DNA of 51,992 bases from a virus: positions 1-51,992 of the IMG/VR virus record IMGVR_UViG_3300011270_000008; one strand, given 5' to 3'. Positions 33,633 through 41,195 of this stretch are shown piece after piece. Position 1 is the first letter of the stretch. Each line of letters begins with the position of its first letter. The notes under the pieces were generated by a model that saw nothing but the letters and a program-made list of their open reading frames with translations, did no database searches and had not been told where the DNA came from. The position numbers and the translations under genes are program-made.

Positions 33633-34275
33633 GCAAGCCCCGGCTGCTCGACCTTTTCTGCGGCGCCGGCGGAGCGGCAATGGGATACGCCCGTGCTGGG
33701 TTTGAGGTTGTCGGGGGTGGATATCGAGCCCCCAGCCGCACTATCCATTCGAGTTTCACCAGAGCGATGCGATGACTTGGCCGCTCGCCGGATACGATGC
33801 CATCCACGCCTCGCCGCCTTGCCAAGCCTGGACGGCCTACCGCCGTCGGCCGCAGCACGTAGCGGAATCACCTGAGCTGATCCACCGGACTCGAGAGCGA
33901 CTGCTCGGCTGGGGTGGGCTCTACGTGATCGAGAACGTGCCGACCGCTGCCGTTGAGTTCCGAAATCCAATCCAGCTCTGCGGCTCGAGCTTCGGGCTAG
34001 ACGTGCGGCGTCACCGACTCTTCGAGTCTCGGATTCTGTTGATGGCCCCACCCTGCGCGCATGGCCTACAAGCCCCGCGGTTCAGGCAGGCGACGAACAG
34101 GATTCAGCTTCGGTCGACCGTGGAAGTCGGAGTGTGGAGAATTCCGCTCGAGGTGCAGCAGAGAGCGATGGGGGTCGACTGGATGGATCTCGAGGAACTC
34201 AGCGAGGCAATCCCGCCGGCTTACACGGAACACATCGGCGCCGAGTTGCTTGCCGCGCTGGAATCGGTAGCATGA
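33629..34275 (+). pseudogene. C5-cytosine DNA methyltransferase broken by two single-base insertions
   Basis: All key motifs are present but in three frames. ATG 33629 starts frame one with motif I DLFCGAGG and GYARAGFEVVG. After a G5 run (33713-33717) the sequence VDIEP continues one frame over, and after a C5 run (33729-33733) QPHYPFEFHQSDAMTW continues in a third frame, then motif IV SPPCQAW, motif VI ENV and motif VIII RRHRLFES. Removing one G and one C restores 215 codons ending at 34273-34275. It would modify phage DNA against restriction. Either two homopolymer errors or real decay. Confidence 0.85.
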
Positions 34276-34604
34276 ACGTCGACCTAACCTGGCTCGACCG
34301 CATCGCCTGCAAGGGCATGGACCCGAAACTTTTCTACCCCCACTCCACCGACCGCCGGCAGACCGCAGCAGCGAAAGCCGTGTGTGCAAGATGCCCCGTG
34401 CGACCGCAGTGTGAGGAACTCCGCGGCAATGCCGTGGTCGGCGTGTGGGCCGGCACGTCGTCGGCCGATCGCAAGGCCAAGCCGCCGGCAGCGAAACCCA
34501 AGCCGCAGCCGAAGCCACACCTGGCCGTGCGCTACGACGTCGCCGAGGGCCGCAACGGAGTCGAGCTGGTGAAACCCACCCGCAACGAAAGGGGAGCAGC
34601 ATGA
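34272..34604 (+). CDS. WhiB-like iron-sulfur transcription factor
   Basis: 110 residues. Four cluster-binding Cys: C13, C38, C41 and C47 (ACKGMDP, VCARCPVRPQC), then the GVWAGTS turn (57-63) and a Pro/Lys-rich tail. WhiB proteins are restricted to Actinobacteria and their phages, so this is the best host clue. Phage WhiB proteins can interfere with host WhiB regulation. ATGA overlaps on both sides. Confidence 0.85.
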   Translation: MNVDLTWLDRIACKGMDPKLFYPHSTDRRQTAAAKAVCARCPVRPQCEELRGNAVVGVWAGTSSADRKAKPPAAKPKPQPKPHLAVRYDVAEGRNGVELVKPTRNERGAA

Positions 34605-34837
34605 GCGAAGGTTTGTCGTGGATGGACATTCATGAGGAACGAATGCGACAGGACGCAAAGTGGGGTGGAGCGGACCACGACGACAAGCACAGCGGTTTGG
34701 ACTGGCAGAGATTCATTGTGGATCACGCCGAACGAGGTCACTGGCTTCACGTAGCCGCCCTGGGAGTGGCAACAGCAGATGCCCTGTCACGGCTTCAGGG
34801 ACGGTATGCCGACCTCAAGCGAAGCCGTTCGTCGTGA
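34601..34837 (+). CDS. 78-residue conserved phage protein
   Basis: The pattern EERMRQDAKWGGADHDDKHS followed by DWQRFIVDHAERG is a widespread small phage protein. A His/Asp-rich face could bind metal. Function unknown. Confidence 0.65.
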   Translation: MSEGLSWMDIHEERMRQDAKWGGADHDDKHSGLDWQRFIVDHAERGHWLHVAALGVATADALSRLQGRYADLKRSRSS

Positions 34838-35109
34838 GCGCTGAGGTAGCGGAGGCCATCCGTCAGACGAGGCGCACGCTGACCGAGCGGACGTGGGTGC
34901 CGCGGCATCCGAGGCTCGGGTCAGATGAGTGTTGCATAGCGACAGCGCATCCCTACTCAGGCAGGGCGGGGGCTTGGGACGCGTTCTACAGCGTAATTGA
35001 CTCTCATCATCTCATCGCGTGGAATGACCGGCAGACCGATGTGGGAGCCGTCCTCGGCATGACCCTGCAAGCTCTCATCGCCGAGTTGTGCAAGGGAGGA
35101 GCAGCATGA
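34834..35109 (+). CDS. DUF6197-like small protein
   Basis: 91 residues from GTG 34834. LTERTWVPRHPRLGSDECC and IAWNDRQTDVGAVLGMTLQA follow the DUF6197 pattern of actinobacterial genomes and phages. Function unknown. The assignment is from memory of the pattern only. Confidence 0.6.
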   Translation: MSAEVAEAIRQTRRTLTERTWVPRHPRLGSDECCIATAHPYSGRAGAWDAFYSVIDSHHLIAWNDRQTDVGAVLGMTLQALIAELCKGGAA

Positions 35110-35390
35110 CCATCGAAGCGATCACCCTGCACCAGATCCGCTGCGATCACTGCACCGACATCGGGCTCGGGAGCGATGCGTGCTGGCAGACCGACGATGG
35201 CCCGATGCTGTTCGACACTGCCGCGCAGGCTCTCGATTGCGTTTGCACGGAACTGCTCGGCGAGGGCTGGACAACCGACGGCACTCGCCACCATTGCCGC
35301 TCATGCTCCCGACTATTCCCGTTTGACGACCCCGACCCCGTGTCAGAACCGGTCCCCGTCCTGCCCGGCCAGATCGCGCTCACGTCATGA
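35106..35390 (+). CDS. zinc-finger-like protein
   Basis: 94 residues. CDHCTD near the N-terminus and CRSCSR near the C-terminus are separated by an alpha/beta stretch, as in a zinc ribbon. ATGA overlaps on both sides. Function unknown. Confidence 0.6.
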   Translation: MTIEAITLHQIRCDHCTDIGLGSDACWQTDDGPMLFDTAAQALDCVCTELLGEGWTTDGTRHHCRSCSRLFPFDDPDPVSEPVPVLPGQIALTS

Positions 35391-35864
35391 AGCAAGCCAG
35401 CGGAGACTTGTGGCGAGTGCCCGCCGACGCTCGCTGCATCACGGTCAACGGTGCCGTGCGCAAAGACGGGTGCGCCGTCATGGGCCGCGGTGTGGCCGCT
35501 CAGGCAAGAGAACGCTGGCCGCTGGTGCAAGCGGTGCTCGGCCACCAGATCCGGGCTGAGGGCAATCACGTCCGGGTCGTGATGAAGCCGGCCGGCGACT
35601 TGGCGCTTCTCGTTTCCTTCCCGGTCAAGCACTCGTGGCATGAGGCCGCGGACCTCGCCCTGATCGAACGCTCCTGCGGTGAGCTCATGGACCTGGTGGA
35701 GCGGCTTGGGCTCAGGACTGTTCTCCTTGCCCCGTCCGGGCTGCGGAAATGGCCAGCTCGACTGGGCGCAGGTAGGTCCGGCCATCGCCCCGCTGCTGGA
35801 CGACAGGATCACCATCGTCTACCTGGGAAGCGAGAGGCTTGCCCAATCCGGCACAGAGGCGTAA
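35387..35864 (+). pseudogene. macro-domain protein broken by a single-base insertion
   Basis: The macro (ADP-ribose-binding) domain is clear: GDLWRVPADARCITVNG, CAVMGRGVAAQARERWP and FPVKHSWHEAADLALIERS in the first frame, then RPGCGNGQLDWAQVGPAI and DDRITIVYLGSERL one frame over. The break is at the C4 run 35730-35733; removing one C rejoins LGLRTVLLARPGCGNG and gives 158 residues. Macro domains reverse or read ADP-ribosylation, so a counter-defence role (against DarT-like toxins or NAD-derived signals) is possible. As sequenced, the first frame instead reads on to 35926. Confidence 0.75.
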
Positions 35865-35911
35865 GATCCCCGGAAGACGAGAGTGGTCCGGCGAGCGTGA
35901 ACTCCCGGACC
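35839..35911 (+). promoter_or_regulatory. promoter and leader hairpin before 35938
   Basis: TTGCCC (35839-35844) and TAAGAT (35862-35867), 17-base spacer. Downstream, GGTCCGG (35885-35891) pairs with CCGGACC (35905-35911). A good TAGGAGG precedes the ATG at 35938. Confidence 0.5.
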
Positions 35912-35937
35912 GTGACCGGAACCTGATAGGAGGCCCG

Positions 35938-36201
35938 ATGAGCAAAGATAGCCAGTCGCAGTCCGGTAGCGCAAGGCCCCAGCGACATGAACCCCAGCTT
36001 GGCGAGGTGCGGCGCTCCCGCCACACCTCGCACGCCAAGCGCACCGTCCTCATCCGGGAAGTCACCGACCGGTTCGTCTACACCGTCACCCTGACGCTGG
36101 ACGACGGCCGTAAGGCTGACCCCCAGCATCGGAACCGTGTGACCCGCCACCTCTGGCACCAGTCCTGGATCTGGGAGCCGAAGGCGGGTGAATCCCTGTG
36201 A
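35938..36201 (+). CDS. 87-residue basic protein
   Basis: First gene after the promoter at 35.84 kb, ATG behind TAGGAGG. A basic, Gln/Ser-rich start precedes a beta segment (DRFVYTVTLTLDDGRKADPQ) and a His/Trp-rich end (RHLWHQSWIWEPK). Function unknown. Confidence 0.6.
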   Translation: MSKDSQSQSGSARPQRHEPQLGEVRRSRHTSHAKRTVLIREVTDRFVYTVTLTLDDGRKADPQHRNRVTRHLWHQSWIWEPKAGESL

Positions 36202-36533
36202 CCGCCCCCGCCGAAACCCCCCGTGAGCCGAACGTGATGCCAGTCGGCGGCCCCCAGCACAGTCCAATGCCGTGGCGTGCGATGCGCACCGGATTCACGT
36301 ATGACGTCACGTCTCCCGACGGCAGTGTTGTAGCGTTGGTGTACTCCCCGGCAGATCCCGACCTGACCGCGACCGGCAACGCCGATCTCATCACCGCGGC
36401 CCCCGACTTGCTGGCGTCGTGTGAGGAAATGCGAGAGATCCTGCTGCGGGTGGCACCATTCTTGCGGGGCCCGGATGCGCTGGCAACGACCCGAGCATGG
36501 TCAGCCATCGCCAAGGCCCGGGGAACCCAATGA
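36198..36533 (+). CDS. 111-residue phage protein, paralogue of the 29904 protein
   Basis: The core matches the family at 29904-30203: MPWRAMRTGFTYDVTSPDGS, then GNADLITAAPDLLASCEEM. Function unknown. GTGA and ATGA overlaps at its ends. Confidence 0.65.
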   Translation: MTAPAETPREPNVMPVGGPQHSPMPWRAMRTGFTYDVTSPDGSVVALVYSPADPDLTATGNADLITAAPDLLASCEEMREILLRVAPFLRGPDALATTRAWSAIAKARGTQ

Positions 36534-36904
36534 GCACCGCCCTCTGCACCCACGTCGGCGTCTTCGGCATGCATGAGGAACCAGCCGCTTGGGACCGCAC
36601 CGACGGCCTCTGCCACTACCACGGCAAGCTCAAGGATGAACTGATCGCACAGAACGGCGCCGACTCCCGCCGCGGCATCGGCAACCACACGGCGAACCCC
36701 CGGCGGCACTACGACTACGCCGCCTGGCTCGACGGCCAGCCGCACACGCTGACGTGGAACGTGGACTTCAACCCAGATACCAAGCCGATGACCGGGCTGA
36801 TCCGCAAGGCTGCCCGCAAGCGAGGCCTCACGCTCGAGCTTCACATCGAAGGCGGCTACCACGGTACCATCGCCATCCTCGCTGCAGGGAAGGTGGCGGC
36901 ATGA
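36530..36904 (+). CDS. 124-residue hypothetical protein
   Basis: A Cys/His start (CTHVGVFGMHEEP, LCHYHGK) is followed by a beta-rich part (HTLTWNVDFNPDTKPMTG). No family recognised. Confidence 0.6.
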   Translation: MSTALCTHVGVFGMHEEPAAWDRTDGLCHYHGKLKDELIAQNGADSRRGIGNHTANPRRHYDYAAWLDGQPHTLTWNVDFNPDTKPMTGLIRKAARKRGLTLELHIEGGYHGTIAILAAGKVAA

Positions 36905-37149
36905 GCAACAACCTAGATCCGAAGGCGCAGGCCGTGTTCGACGTCCTCACGGAACTCATCACGGTCACGCTCGTCAAGATGCCATGCCCGCCGCACATGG
37001 CGAGCATCCTCACCGTGGACACGGTCGAGGTCTACGGCATCGCAGCGAACGTCTGTAGCCACCTGCTGCGGGAACTTGGCGAGGCCTACTCGGTCGACCC
37101 GCTGGAACTCTGGCAGCTCATGCTCACGACCGGCCGGGCGAAGCAGTGA
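36901..37149 (+). CDS. 82-residue helical protein
   Basis: Helical throughout (AQAVFDVLTELITVTLVKMP, VCSHLLRELGEAY). ATGA and GTGA overlaps. Unknown. Confidence 0.55.
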   Translation: MSNNLDPKAQAVFDVLTELITVTLVKMPCPPHMASILTVDTVEVYGIAANVCSHLLRELGEAYSVDPLELWQLMLTTGRAKQ

Positions 37150-37475
37150 AGAAATCCAAGCTGGTCCGGGACAGGATCCCCGAGTTGTTCGGCCAAGACG
37201 GACCCGGCACGCTGCTCGCCGTTCGTCGCCTCGAGGATCCTGAGTACCTTGGGGCGCTCCTCGCCAAGCTGGAGGAGGAGACCGGTGAGTTGCGCCTGGC
37301 TCCGTCTGCTGCCGAACGCATCGCCGAGTTGGCCGACGTTGTCGAAGTCGTCCGCGCCCTGACGCTCATGCTCACTACCCCCGAGGACTTGGAGGAAGTC
37401 AGGCAGGTCAAGGCCGCCGCCCGGGGTATCTTCAAAGACCGTGTGTGGATGACATGGGAAGACGACGGCCAGTGA
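37146..37475 (+). CDS. MazG-like pyrophosphohydrolase (KLVRDRIPEL type)
   Basis: 109 residues. KSKLVRDRIPELF at the start, the EExxE site in LLAKLEEETGELRLA, and ERIAELADVVEVVRALT with the second acidic pair define the house-cleaning NTP pyrophosphohydrolase family. It is the second all-alpha NTPase here, besides the one at 29377. It probably removes damaged or modified dNTPs. Confidence 0.75.
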   Translation: MKKSKLVRDRIPELFGQDGPGTLLAVRRLEDPEYLGALLAKLEEETGELRLAPSAAERIAELADVVEVVRALTLMLTTPEDLEEVRQVKAAARGIFKDRVWMTWEDDGQ

Positions 37476-37657
37476 GCGAACTTTCTCCACGCAAGCTCTC
37501 GCACAGCCCTGACAGCCCGTTCGGATGCCCCTTTTCGTGGGGCCCGTCGATCAAGGTGTTCCCAGACATGGGCTGGCATATCTGCAACCTTCCCTTTGGC
37601 CACGCTGAGGTACACCATGTCTGCAAGTGTGGCGAGAGTTTTAGCGAGTCCCGATGA
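37472..37657 (+). CDS. 61-residue Cys/His protein
   Basis: GTG start. HICNLPFGHAEVHHVCKCGE suggests a zinc site. It directly precedes the FtsK-like gene (ATG overlap). Unknown. Confidence 0.5.
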   Translation: MSELSPRKLSHSPDSPFGCPFSWGPSIKVFPDMGWHICNLPFGHAEVHHVCKCGESFSESR

Positions 37658-39375
37658 TGCCCGCCCCGCCCCGCCCGATGCTTGACCAGATGTTCGGTCC
37701 GACGGTCGCCGGGTGGCTTCGGCATCTCCATGTCCACGGTGCCCATGGCTCGGCGACCATCGCCCATCACGCCACAAGCCTCTCGCTTGTTCCCGTCGTC
37801 GCCCTGTGCCTCTGCGGCCTCGCCGCCGGAACGTGGTGCGCGCTGCACGCCCGCGATCACCTGAGCCTGCGCCTCCGAGCGCTGGTCTCGCCCCGGGTGC
37901 AGTGGGAAATGTGGCGCTGGTCGCATAGCGTCCCGAAGACGTTCCGCGATCCCAGCATCAGCCCCAAGCCGATCGGCGGCAAGGCCACCAAGTCCGGTAC
38001 GACGCTGGTTCTTCGCTTCAAGCTCGGCGGCAATGTCCCCGAGCTCACCAAGGCTGTCGATAGCGTGTCCTCGGCGATGGGCGCCCCCGTCCACCTCGAG
38101 CCCGTCTACCTCAAGCCTCACCGTTGCATCGCCAGGATCCAGCGTGTCGATACGCTCGCCGTTGCCACTCCTTGGCCATGGCTTGATCGGGAGACCACTG
38201 ATTTCTTCGGTCCGATCCCTGTGGCGGTTGACTTGGATGGCAACACAATCTACGTCGACCTGCGGGAGAAGAACGCCCTGCTAGGCGGCGAACCTGGCGG
38301 GGGGAAGACGGCAACGCTCCATGAGTACATCGCCGCGGCGGCTTTGGATGTCCGGGTCCACGTCCACATCTTCGCTGGCAAGCAAGGGACTGACTTCCGT
38401 GTGTGGGAGCCCATCTGTGACACGTTCGTGACTGACGACGAGGACGACGCCGACAAGCTGATCCCAGCTCTGGCAGCGATCAAGTCCCGCATGGATCGCA
38501 CCTACAAGTCCTTCCCGCCCGGCGTCCACACGATCAACTGGGACACGGCGAAGCGGGTGGACCTCGTGATCGTCGACGAGCCCGGCGCCTTCCCGCCGGT
38601 CCTGTGGAAGTACGAGCTGGCCTTTGATGCCCGAGGCCGGGCAGCGGGGGTCATGTCGGCGCTCGCCACGCAGCGTCCTTCGAGCAAGATCATGGATACC
38701 GACCTGCGGGCGCTCTACCAGATCCGCCACGGCCACCGCCTTGAGGATGCCGGTATGCTGATGACCCTCGGTGACAACTACCGGGGATTCAGCGCTACCG
38801 CGTTCGGCCCCGACCGCCCGGGCGAGTGCTGGCTGATCCCGAACGACCGTACGCCGGTCCACTGCCGCTCGTTCTTCCTGACCGATAGCGATCTGTCTAT
38901 CCTCGCCACCCGGGCCATTGCCCTCCGCTCTAAGACTCAGCCGGAAACTGGTACGGTCCCAAGCGATTCAGCCCAGAACGACCGTCAACCCGAAGTCGAC
39001 ACGCCGGCTGGCGCCGGCTCTCTCAAACCGCAACTCGCCCTCATTCCCAACAAGACGTCCAAGCCCGAACCAGTTTTGAGAGACGGCCAACGCTGGACCC
39101 ACACCGGCTCGACCTTGCTGAAGGTAAGAGAGCTGGGGCCAGAAGTCTCTGGCCCCCAGCTCTTGGCCGCCCTCGGGATCGGCTCAGACGTGCTCTCCCG
39201 CTGTGGCGCGATGCTCTTGGAGGCCGGCTACGTCAGCCGGGCTCGCAGAGATGCCCCAGGTGACCGTGTGAAGGGAAACAGGGTCCCTTGGCTCTGGACC
39301 ATCACCGACACCGGAAAATCAGCCCTGAGCGCCGCAGGCGCTCCAGACGAGGCAAGGAAGGAGGCAGCGCAGTGA
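37654..39375 (+). CDS. FtsK/TraB-like DNA translocase
   Basis: 573 residues. One membrane segment (LSLVPVVALCLCGLAAGTWC, about 43-62) precedes a RecA-like ATPase with Walker A GGEPGGGKTA (211-220) and Walker B VDLVIVDEPG (302-311). The C-terminus has a winged-helix-like part (GPQLLAALGIGSDVLSRCG, EAGYVSRARRD). This is the layout of TraB/TraSA-type transfer ATPases of actinobacterial plasmids, which pump dsDNA. In a phage it may serve plasmid-like maintenance or DNA movement. A strong hairpin sits inside its 3-prime half. Confidence 0.8.
   Translation: MMPAPPRPMLDQMFGPTVAGWLRHLHVHGAHGSATIAHHATSLSLVPVVALCLCGLAAGTWCALHARDHLSLRLRALVSPRVQWEMWRWSHSVPKTFRDPSISPKPIGGKATKSGTTLVLRFKLGGNVPELTKAVDSVSSAMGAPVHLEPVYLKPHRCIARIQRVDTLAVATPWPWLDRETTDFFGPIPVAVDLDGNTIYVDLREKNALLGGEPGGGKTATLHEYIAAAALDVRVHVHIFAGKQGTDFRVWEPICDTFVTDDEDDADKLIPALAAIKSRMDRTYKSFPPGVHTINWDTAKRVDLVIVDEPGAFPPVLWKYELAFDARGRAAGVMSALATQRPSSKIMDTDLRALYQIRHGHRLEDAGMLMTLGDNYRGFSATAFGPDRPGECWLIPNDRTPVHCRSFFLTDSDLSILATRAIALRSKTQPETGTVPSDSAQNDRQPEVDTPAGAGSLKPQLALIPNKTSKPEPVLRDGQRWTHTGSTLLKVRELGPEVSGPQLLAALGIGSDVLSRCGAMLLEAGYVSRARRDAPGDRVKGNRVPWLWTITDTGKSALSAAGAPDEARKEAAQ
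39129..39163 (+). other. strong hairpin inside the FtsK-like gene
   Basis: A 14-bp stem with one bulge: AGAGCTGGGGCCAG (39129-39142) against CTGGCCCCCAGCTCT (39149-39163), loop AAGTCT. It codes for the join between the ATPase and the winged-helix part. It could stall transcription or ribosomes, or be chance. Confidence 0.5.
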
Positions 39376-39566
39376 AGAACAAGCGAGTGCCAGAAGACTT
39401 CCCCGACGACGTGAAGGATTACTTCGCCCGCTATCCCGGCAGCACGATGCTGGCGAAGACTGGCCAGTTCGGTGACACAACCGTTTTCAGGACGAGGGAC
39501 TACAAGCCACCCGCCGACGGCGTGGACCATCTCCACCCCGTCCCGACGTCAGGAGTCGACCTGTGA
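39372..39566 (+). CDS. 64-residue hypothetical protein
   Basis: GTGA-coupled to the FtsK-like gene. The charged start (KNKRVPEDFPDDVKDYFARY) and a beta-like tail. Unknown. Confidence 0.55.
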   Translation: MKNKRVPEDFPDDVKDYFARYPGSTMLAKTGQFGDTTVFRTRDYKPPADGVDHLHPVPTSGVDL

Positions 39567-39628
39567 CTCTCTACCGCGAGGCCCCAGAGGTCAAGCAGGT
39601 GGCCGACTACCTCACAGGAGAGTTCTGA
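39563..39628 (+). CDS. 21-residue peptide
   Basis: GTG 39563 to TGA 39628, overlapping both neighbours (TLYREAPEVKQVADYLTGEF). Supported only by coupling; it may act as a translational relay. Confidence 0.35.
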   Translation: MTLYREAPEVKQVADYLTGEF

Positions 39629-39891
39629 TGGCGAAACAGCAGCAGATGACGTTTGAGGGAATGGACATCCAGCAGGAGCAGATCAAGCTCAAAGCCGCTT
39701 TCGTGTCCGGGCTCGGAATGCTCCACATCGGCGACAAGGTTCACATCGAGGGCAGCGCCAAGTGTGTCGGCGTGGCCTTCGAAAAGCACCCGAAGACCGG
39801 TGAGGGGATCCGAGTCCATCTCATCACTGCTGAGGAAATCCTTGCTACCGAAGTCATGACCGACGACACCATCACGGACCTCGGGAACTAG
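39628..39891 (+). CDS. 87-residue conserved phage protein
   Basis: TGATG start. A polar start (MAKQQQMTFEGMDIQ) is followed by a compact beta domain (GDKVHIEGSAKCVGVAFEKH). Unknown. Confidence 0.6.
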   Translation: MAKQQQMTFEGMDIQQEQIKLKAAFVSGLGMLHIGDKVHIEGSAKCVGVAFEKHPKTGEGIRVHLITAEEILATEVMTDDTITDLGN

Positions 39892-39921
39892 CCCGAGGCC
39901 CCCGACGAAGGAGAGTAGACC

Positions 39922-40188
39922 ATGAACGACCCCGAGCTGAACGCCATGGGCAAGATCGCCGAGACCTTGGAGGCTCTGAGCGCTGCCGACCGTCGTCAGG
40001 TGCTGCGCTGGAACCTCCCCACCACCGACATCGAGATCCGCACTACCCTCGCCGTGACCACCATCCTGGAACCCCTGAACACCCCCCAGCGAGAGCGTGT
40101 GATCCGCTGGACCACCGCCCGTTTCACCCAGCCGAGAGCCGTCAAGCCCGGCCGGCCCCGCTCCACCCGCCAGGCAGCAGCGGCGTGA
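39922..40188 (+). CDS. 88-residue helical protein with internal repeat
   Basis: ATG behind AAGGAGAG. Two similar halves, LEALSAADRRQVLRWN and LEPLNTPQRERVIRWTTARF, followed by a basic tail. It matches a common small phage family with an RVLRW motif. It is followed by a terminator hairpin. Confidence 0.65.
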   Translation: MNDPELNAMGKIAETLEALSAADRRQVLRWNLPTTDIEIRTTLAVTTILEPLNTPQRERVIRWTTARFTQPRAVKPGRPRSTRQAAAA

Positions 40189-40236
40189 CCGCCCCTGCCA
40201 AGGCCGTTGCAACGGCACCTGCCGCGGCCTTGCCGA

Positions 40237-40255
40237 GCCGCCCCGCAGGGGCGGC
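40237..40255 (+). terminator. perfect GC hairpin
   Basis: GCCGCCCC (40237-40244) and GGGGCGGC (40248-40255) with a GCA loop, in a gap after the 39922 gene. No T-run follows, as is common in actinobacteria. Confidence 0.6.
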
Positions 40256-40274
40256 GTAGGGCATCCTCAGGGGG

Positions 40275-40505
40275 GTGCGGGGGGAGCTACCACCGCTGAG
40301 GAGGAGCGCAGTAACCACGGAATCGCCTTTGAGGATCCCGAAGCCACAGGCCCGAGCCCGCTACTACCAGATTGAGAATAGAGACACGGTATGTGACTGC
40401 GGCGACGAATGGGATGAGCACGCTTCCGGCCCTGACGACGACACAACCTAGTGCATGGTCGAGGGATGCGACTGCATGACCTTCACGATCGGGGGTGAGA
40501 CATGA
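40275..40505 (+). pseudogene. small zinc-binding gene split by an in-frame TAG
   Basis: GTG 40275 behind a G-rich stretch encodes 58 residues ending CDCGDEWDEHASGPDDDTT, then TAG at 40449-40451. The frame continues without shift as CMVEGCDCMTFTIGGET to TGA 40503-40505, overlapping the next ATG. Together they form a C-x-C, His, C, C-x-C pattern seen in small phage zinc proteins, so the TAG splits one gene. A nonsense mutation, a base error or read-through are all possible; TAG ends other genes here normally. Confidence 0.5.
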
Positions 40506-40651
40506 CCACCGTTCACGCCGTCGTTGTCACCATGGCCTTCCTGCTGGTCCTGTCCAGCCTCCTCTGGGTCACGCTGCATGTCTGCATGCCTGGTGAGGAG
40601 AAGATCATCACGGAGGCATTCCGGAGACGCAAGAGAGGAGATGCCGCATGA
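40502..40651 (+). CDS. 49-residue membrane protein
   Basis: One membrane helix (VVVTMAFLLVLSSLLWVTL) and a basic tail (AFRRRKRGDAA). ATGA-coupled. It lies in a group with other small membrane proteins near the pilin-like gene. Confidence 0.6.
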   Translation: MTTVHAVVVTMAFLLVLSSLLWVTLHVCMPGEEKIITEAFRRRKRGDAA

Positions 40652-40833
40652 GCACAGAGCGCATCCTGGTTCCCAAGGACGGCCAGGGAAACGTCGAGCT
40701 GGACGACGCTGAGGACTACTACATCGCCACCTACGACGTCATGCAGTACCGCTCGTGGGACGACGGCGCTGGCCGAATGTACCAGAACGCCCTCGAGACC
40801 ATCTGGGACGCCGAAGAGCAGGGGCGGCAGTAA
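40648..40833 (+). CDS. 61-residue acidic protein
   Basis: ATGA-coupled on the left and TAATG on the right. Acidic and aromatic (DDAEDYYIATYDVMQYRSW). Unknown. Confidence 0.55.
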   Translation: MSTERILVPKDGQGNVELDDAEDYYIATYDVMQYRSWDDGAGRMYQNALETIWDAEEQGRQ

Positions 40834-41066
40834 TGGGCTCGATCACCGATATCCTCAATCGAGTCCGGGACATGCTGATGCTCGTCATCGGCTCCCTGTC
40901 GCTCGTCATGCTCACCGTCGGGGGCATCCGATACGCCATGGCCGGCGGTGACAAAGACGGAATCCACAGCGCCAAGCAGACCGTCCAGCATGCTCTCTTC
41001 GGGTTGGGTGTGGCAATCCTAGCCCCCGTGCTCATCCAGATCATCAAAACTGTACTGGGGCAGTAG
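40833..41066 (+). CDS. T4SS-pilin-like small membrane protein
   Basis: 77 residues with two membrane helices and a short polar loop: MLMLVIGSLSLVMLTVGGIR, then YAMAGGDKDGIHSAKQTVQH, then ALFGLGVAILAPVLIQIIK. This is the T4SS_pilin/VirB2-like pattern (GG-x-RY-x-x-AGGD and AK near the second helix) known from Gram-positive conjugative elements. In a phage with an FtsK/TraB-like ATPase, it may be a remnant of, or a working part of, a plasmid-transfer-like apparatus. A holin-like protein is the alternative. Confidence 0.6.
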   Translation: MGSITDILNRVRDMLMLVIGSLSLVMLTVGGIRYAMAGGDKDGIHSAKQTVQHALFGLGVAILAPVLIQIIKTVLGQ

Positions 41067-41195
41067 ATGAACATTCACGCTCACCTGTCCACTGAGCTTC
41101 TCCGCAGCCTCGCCATCTCTGCCAGCTCGCTGAGCCTCTTGCTGGGCAGCCTCTGGGCAACCCTCAGAATTACGTTCAGGAGGGGGGAGGCATGA
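41067..41195 (+). CDS. 42-residue membrane peptide
   Basis: ATG follows the previous TAG without gap. An amphipathic/hydrophobic stretch (LLRSLAISASSLSLLLGSLW) and a basic end. Unknown. Confidence 0.45.
   Translation: MNIHAHLSTELLRSLAISASSLSLLLGSLWATLRITFRRGEA

Noticed and set aside
34834-35390. Shifted-frame proteins at 35007-35294 and 35176-35559
   Set aside because: They overlap coupled rightward genes with better composition and Cys motifs.
40275-40505. Genome-wide recoding of TAG
   Set aside because: TAG ends several well-supported genes (15960, 26920, 31805, 39891, 41066, 47955), so it is used as a normal stop.
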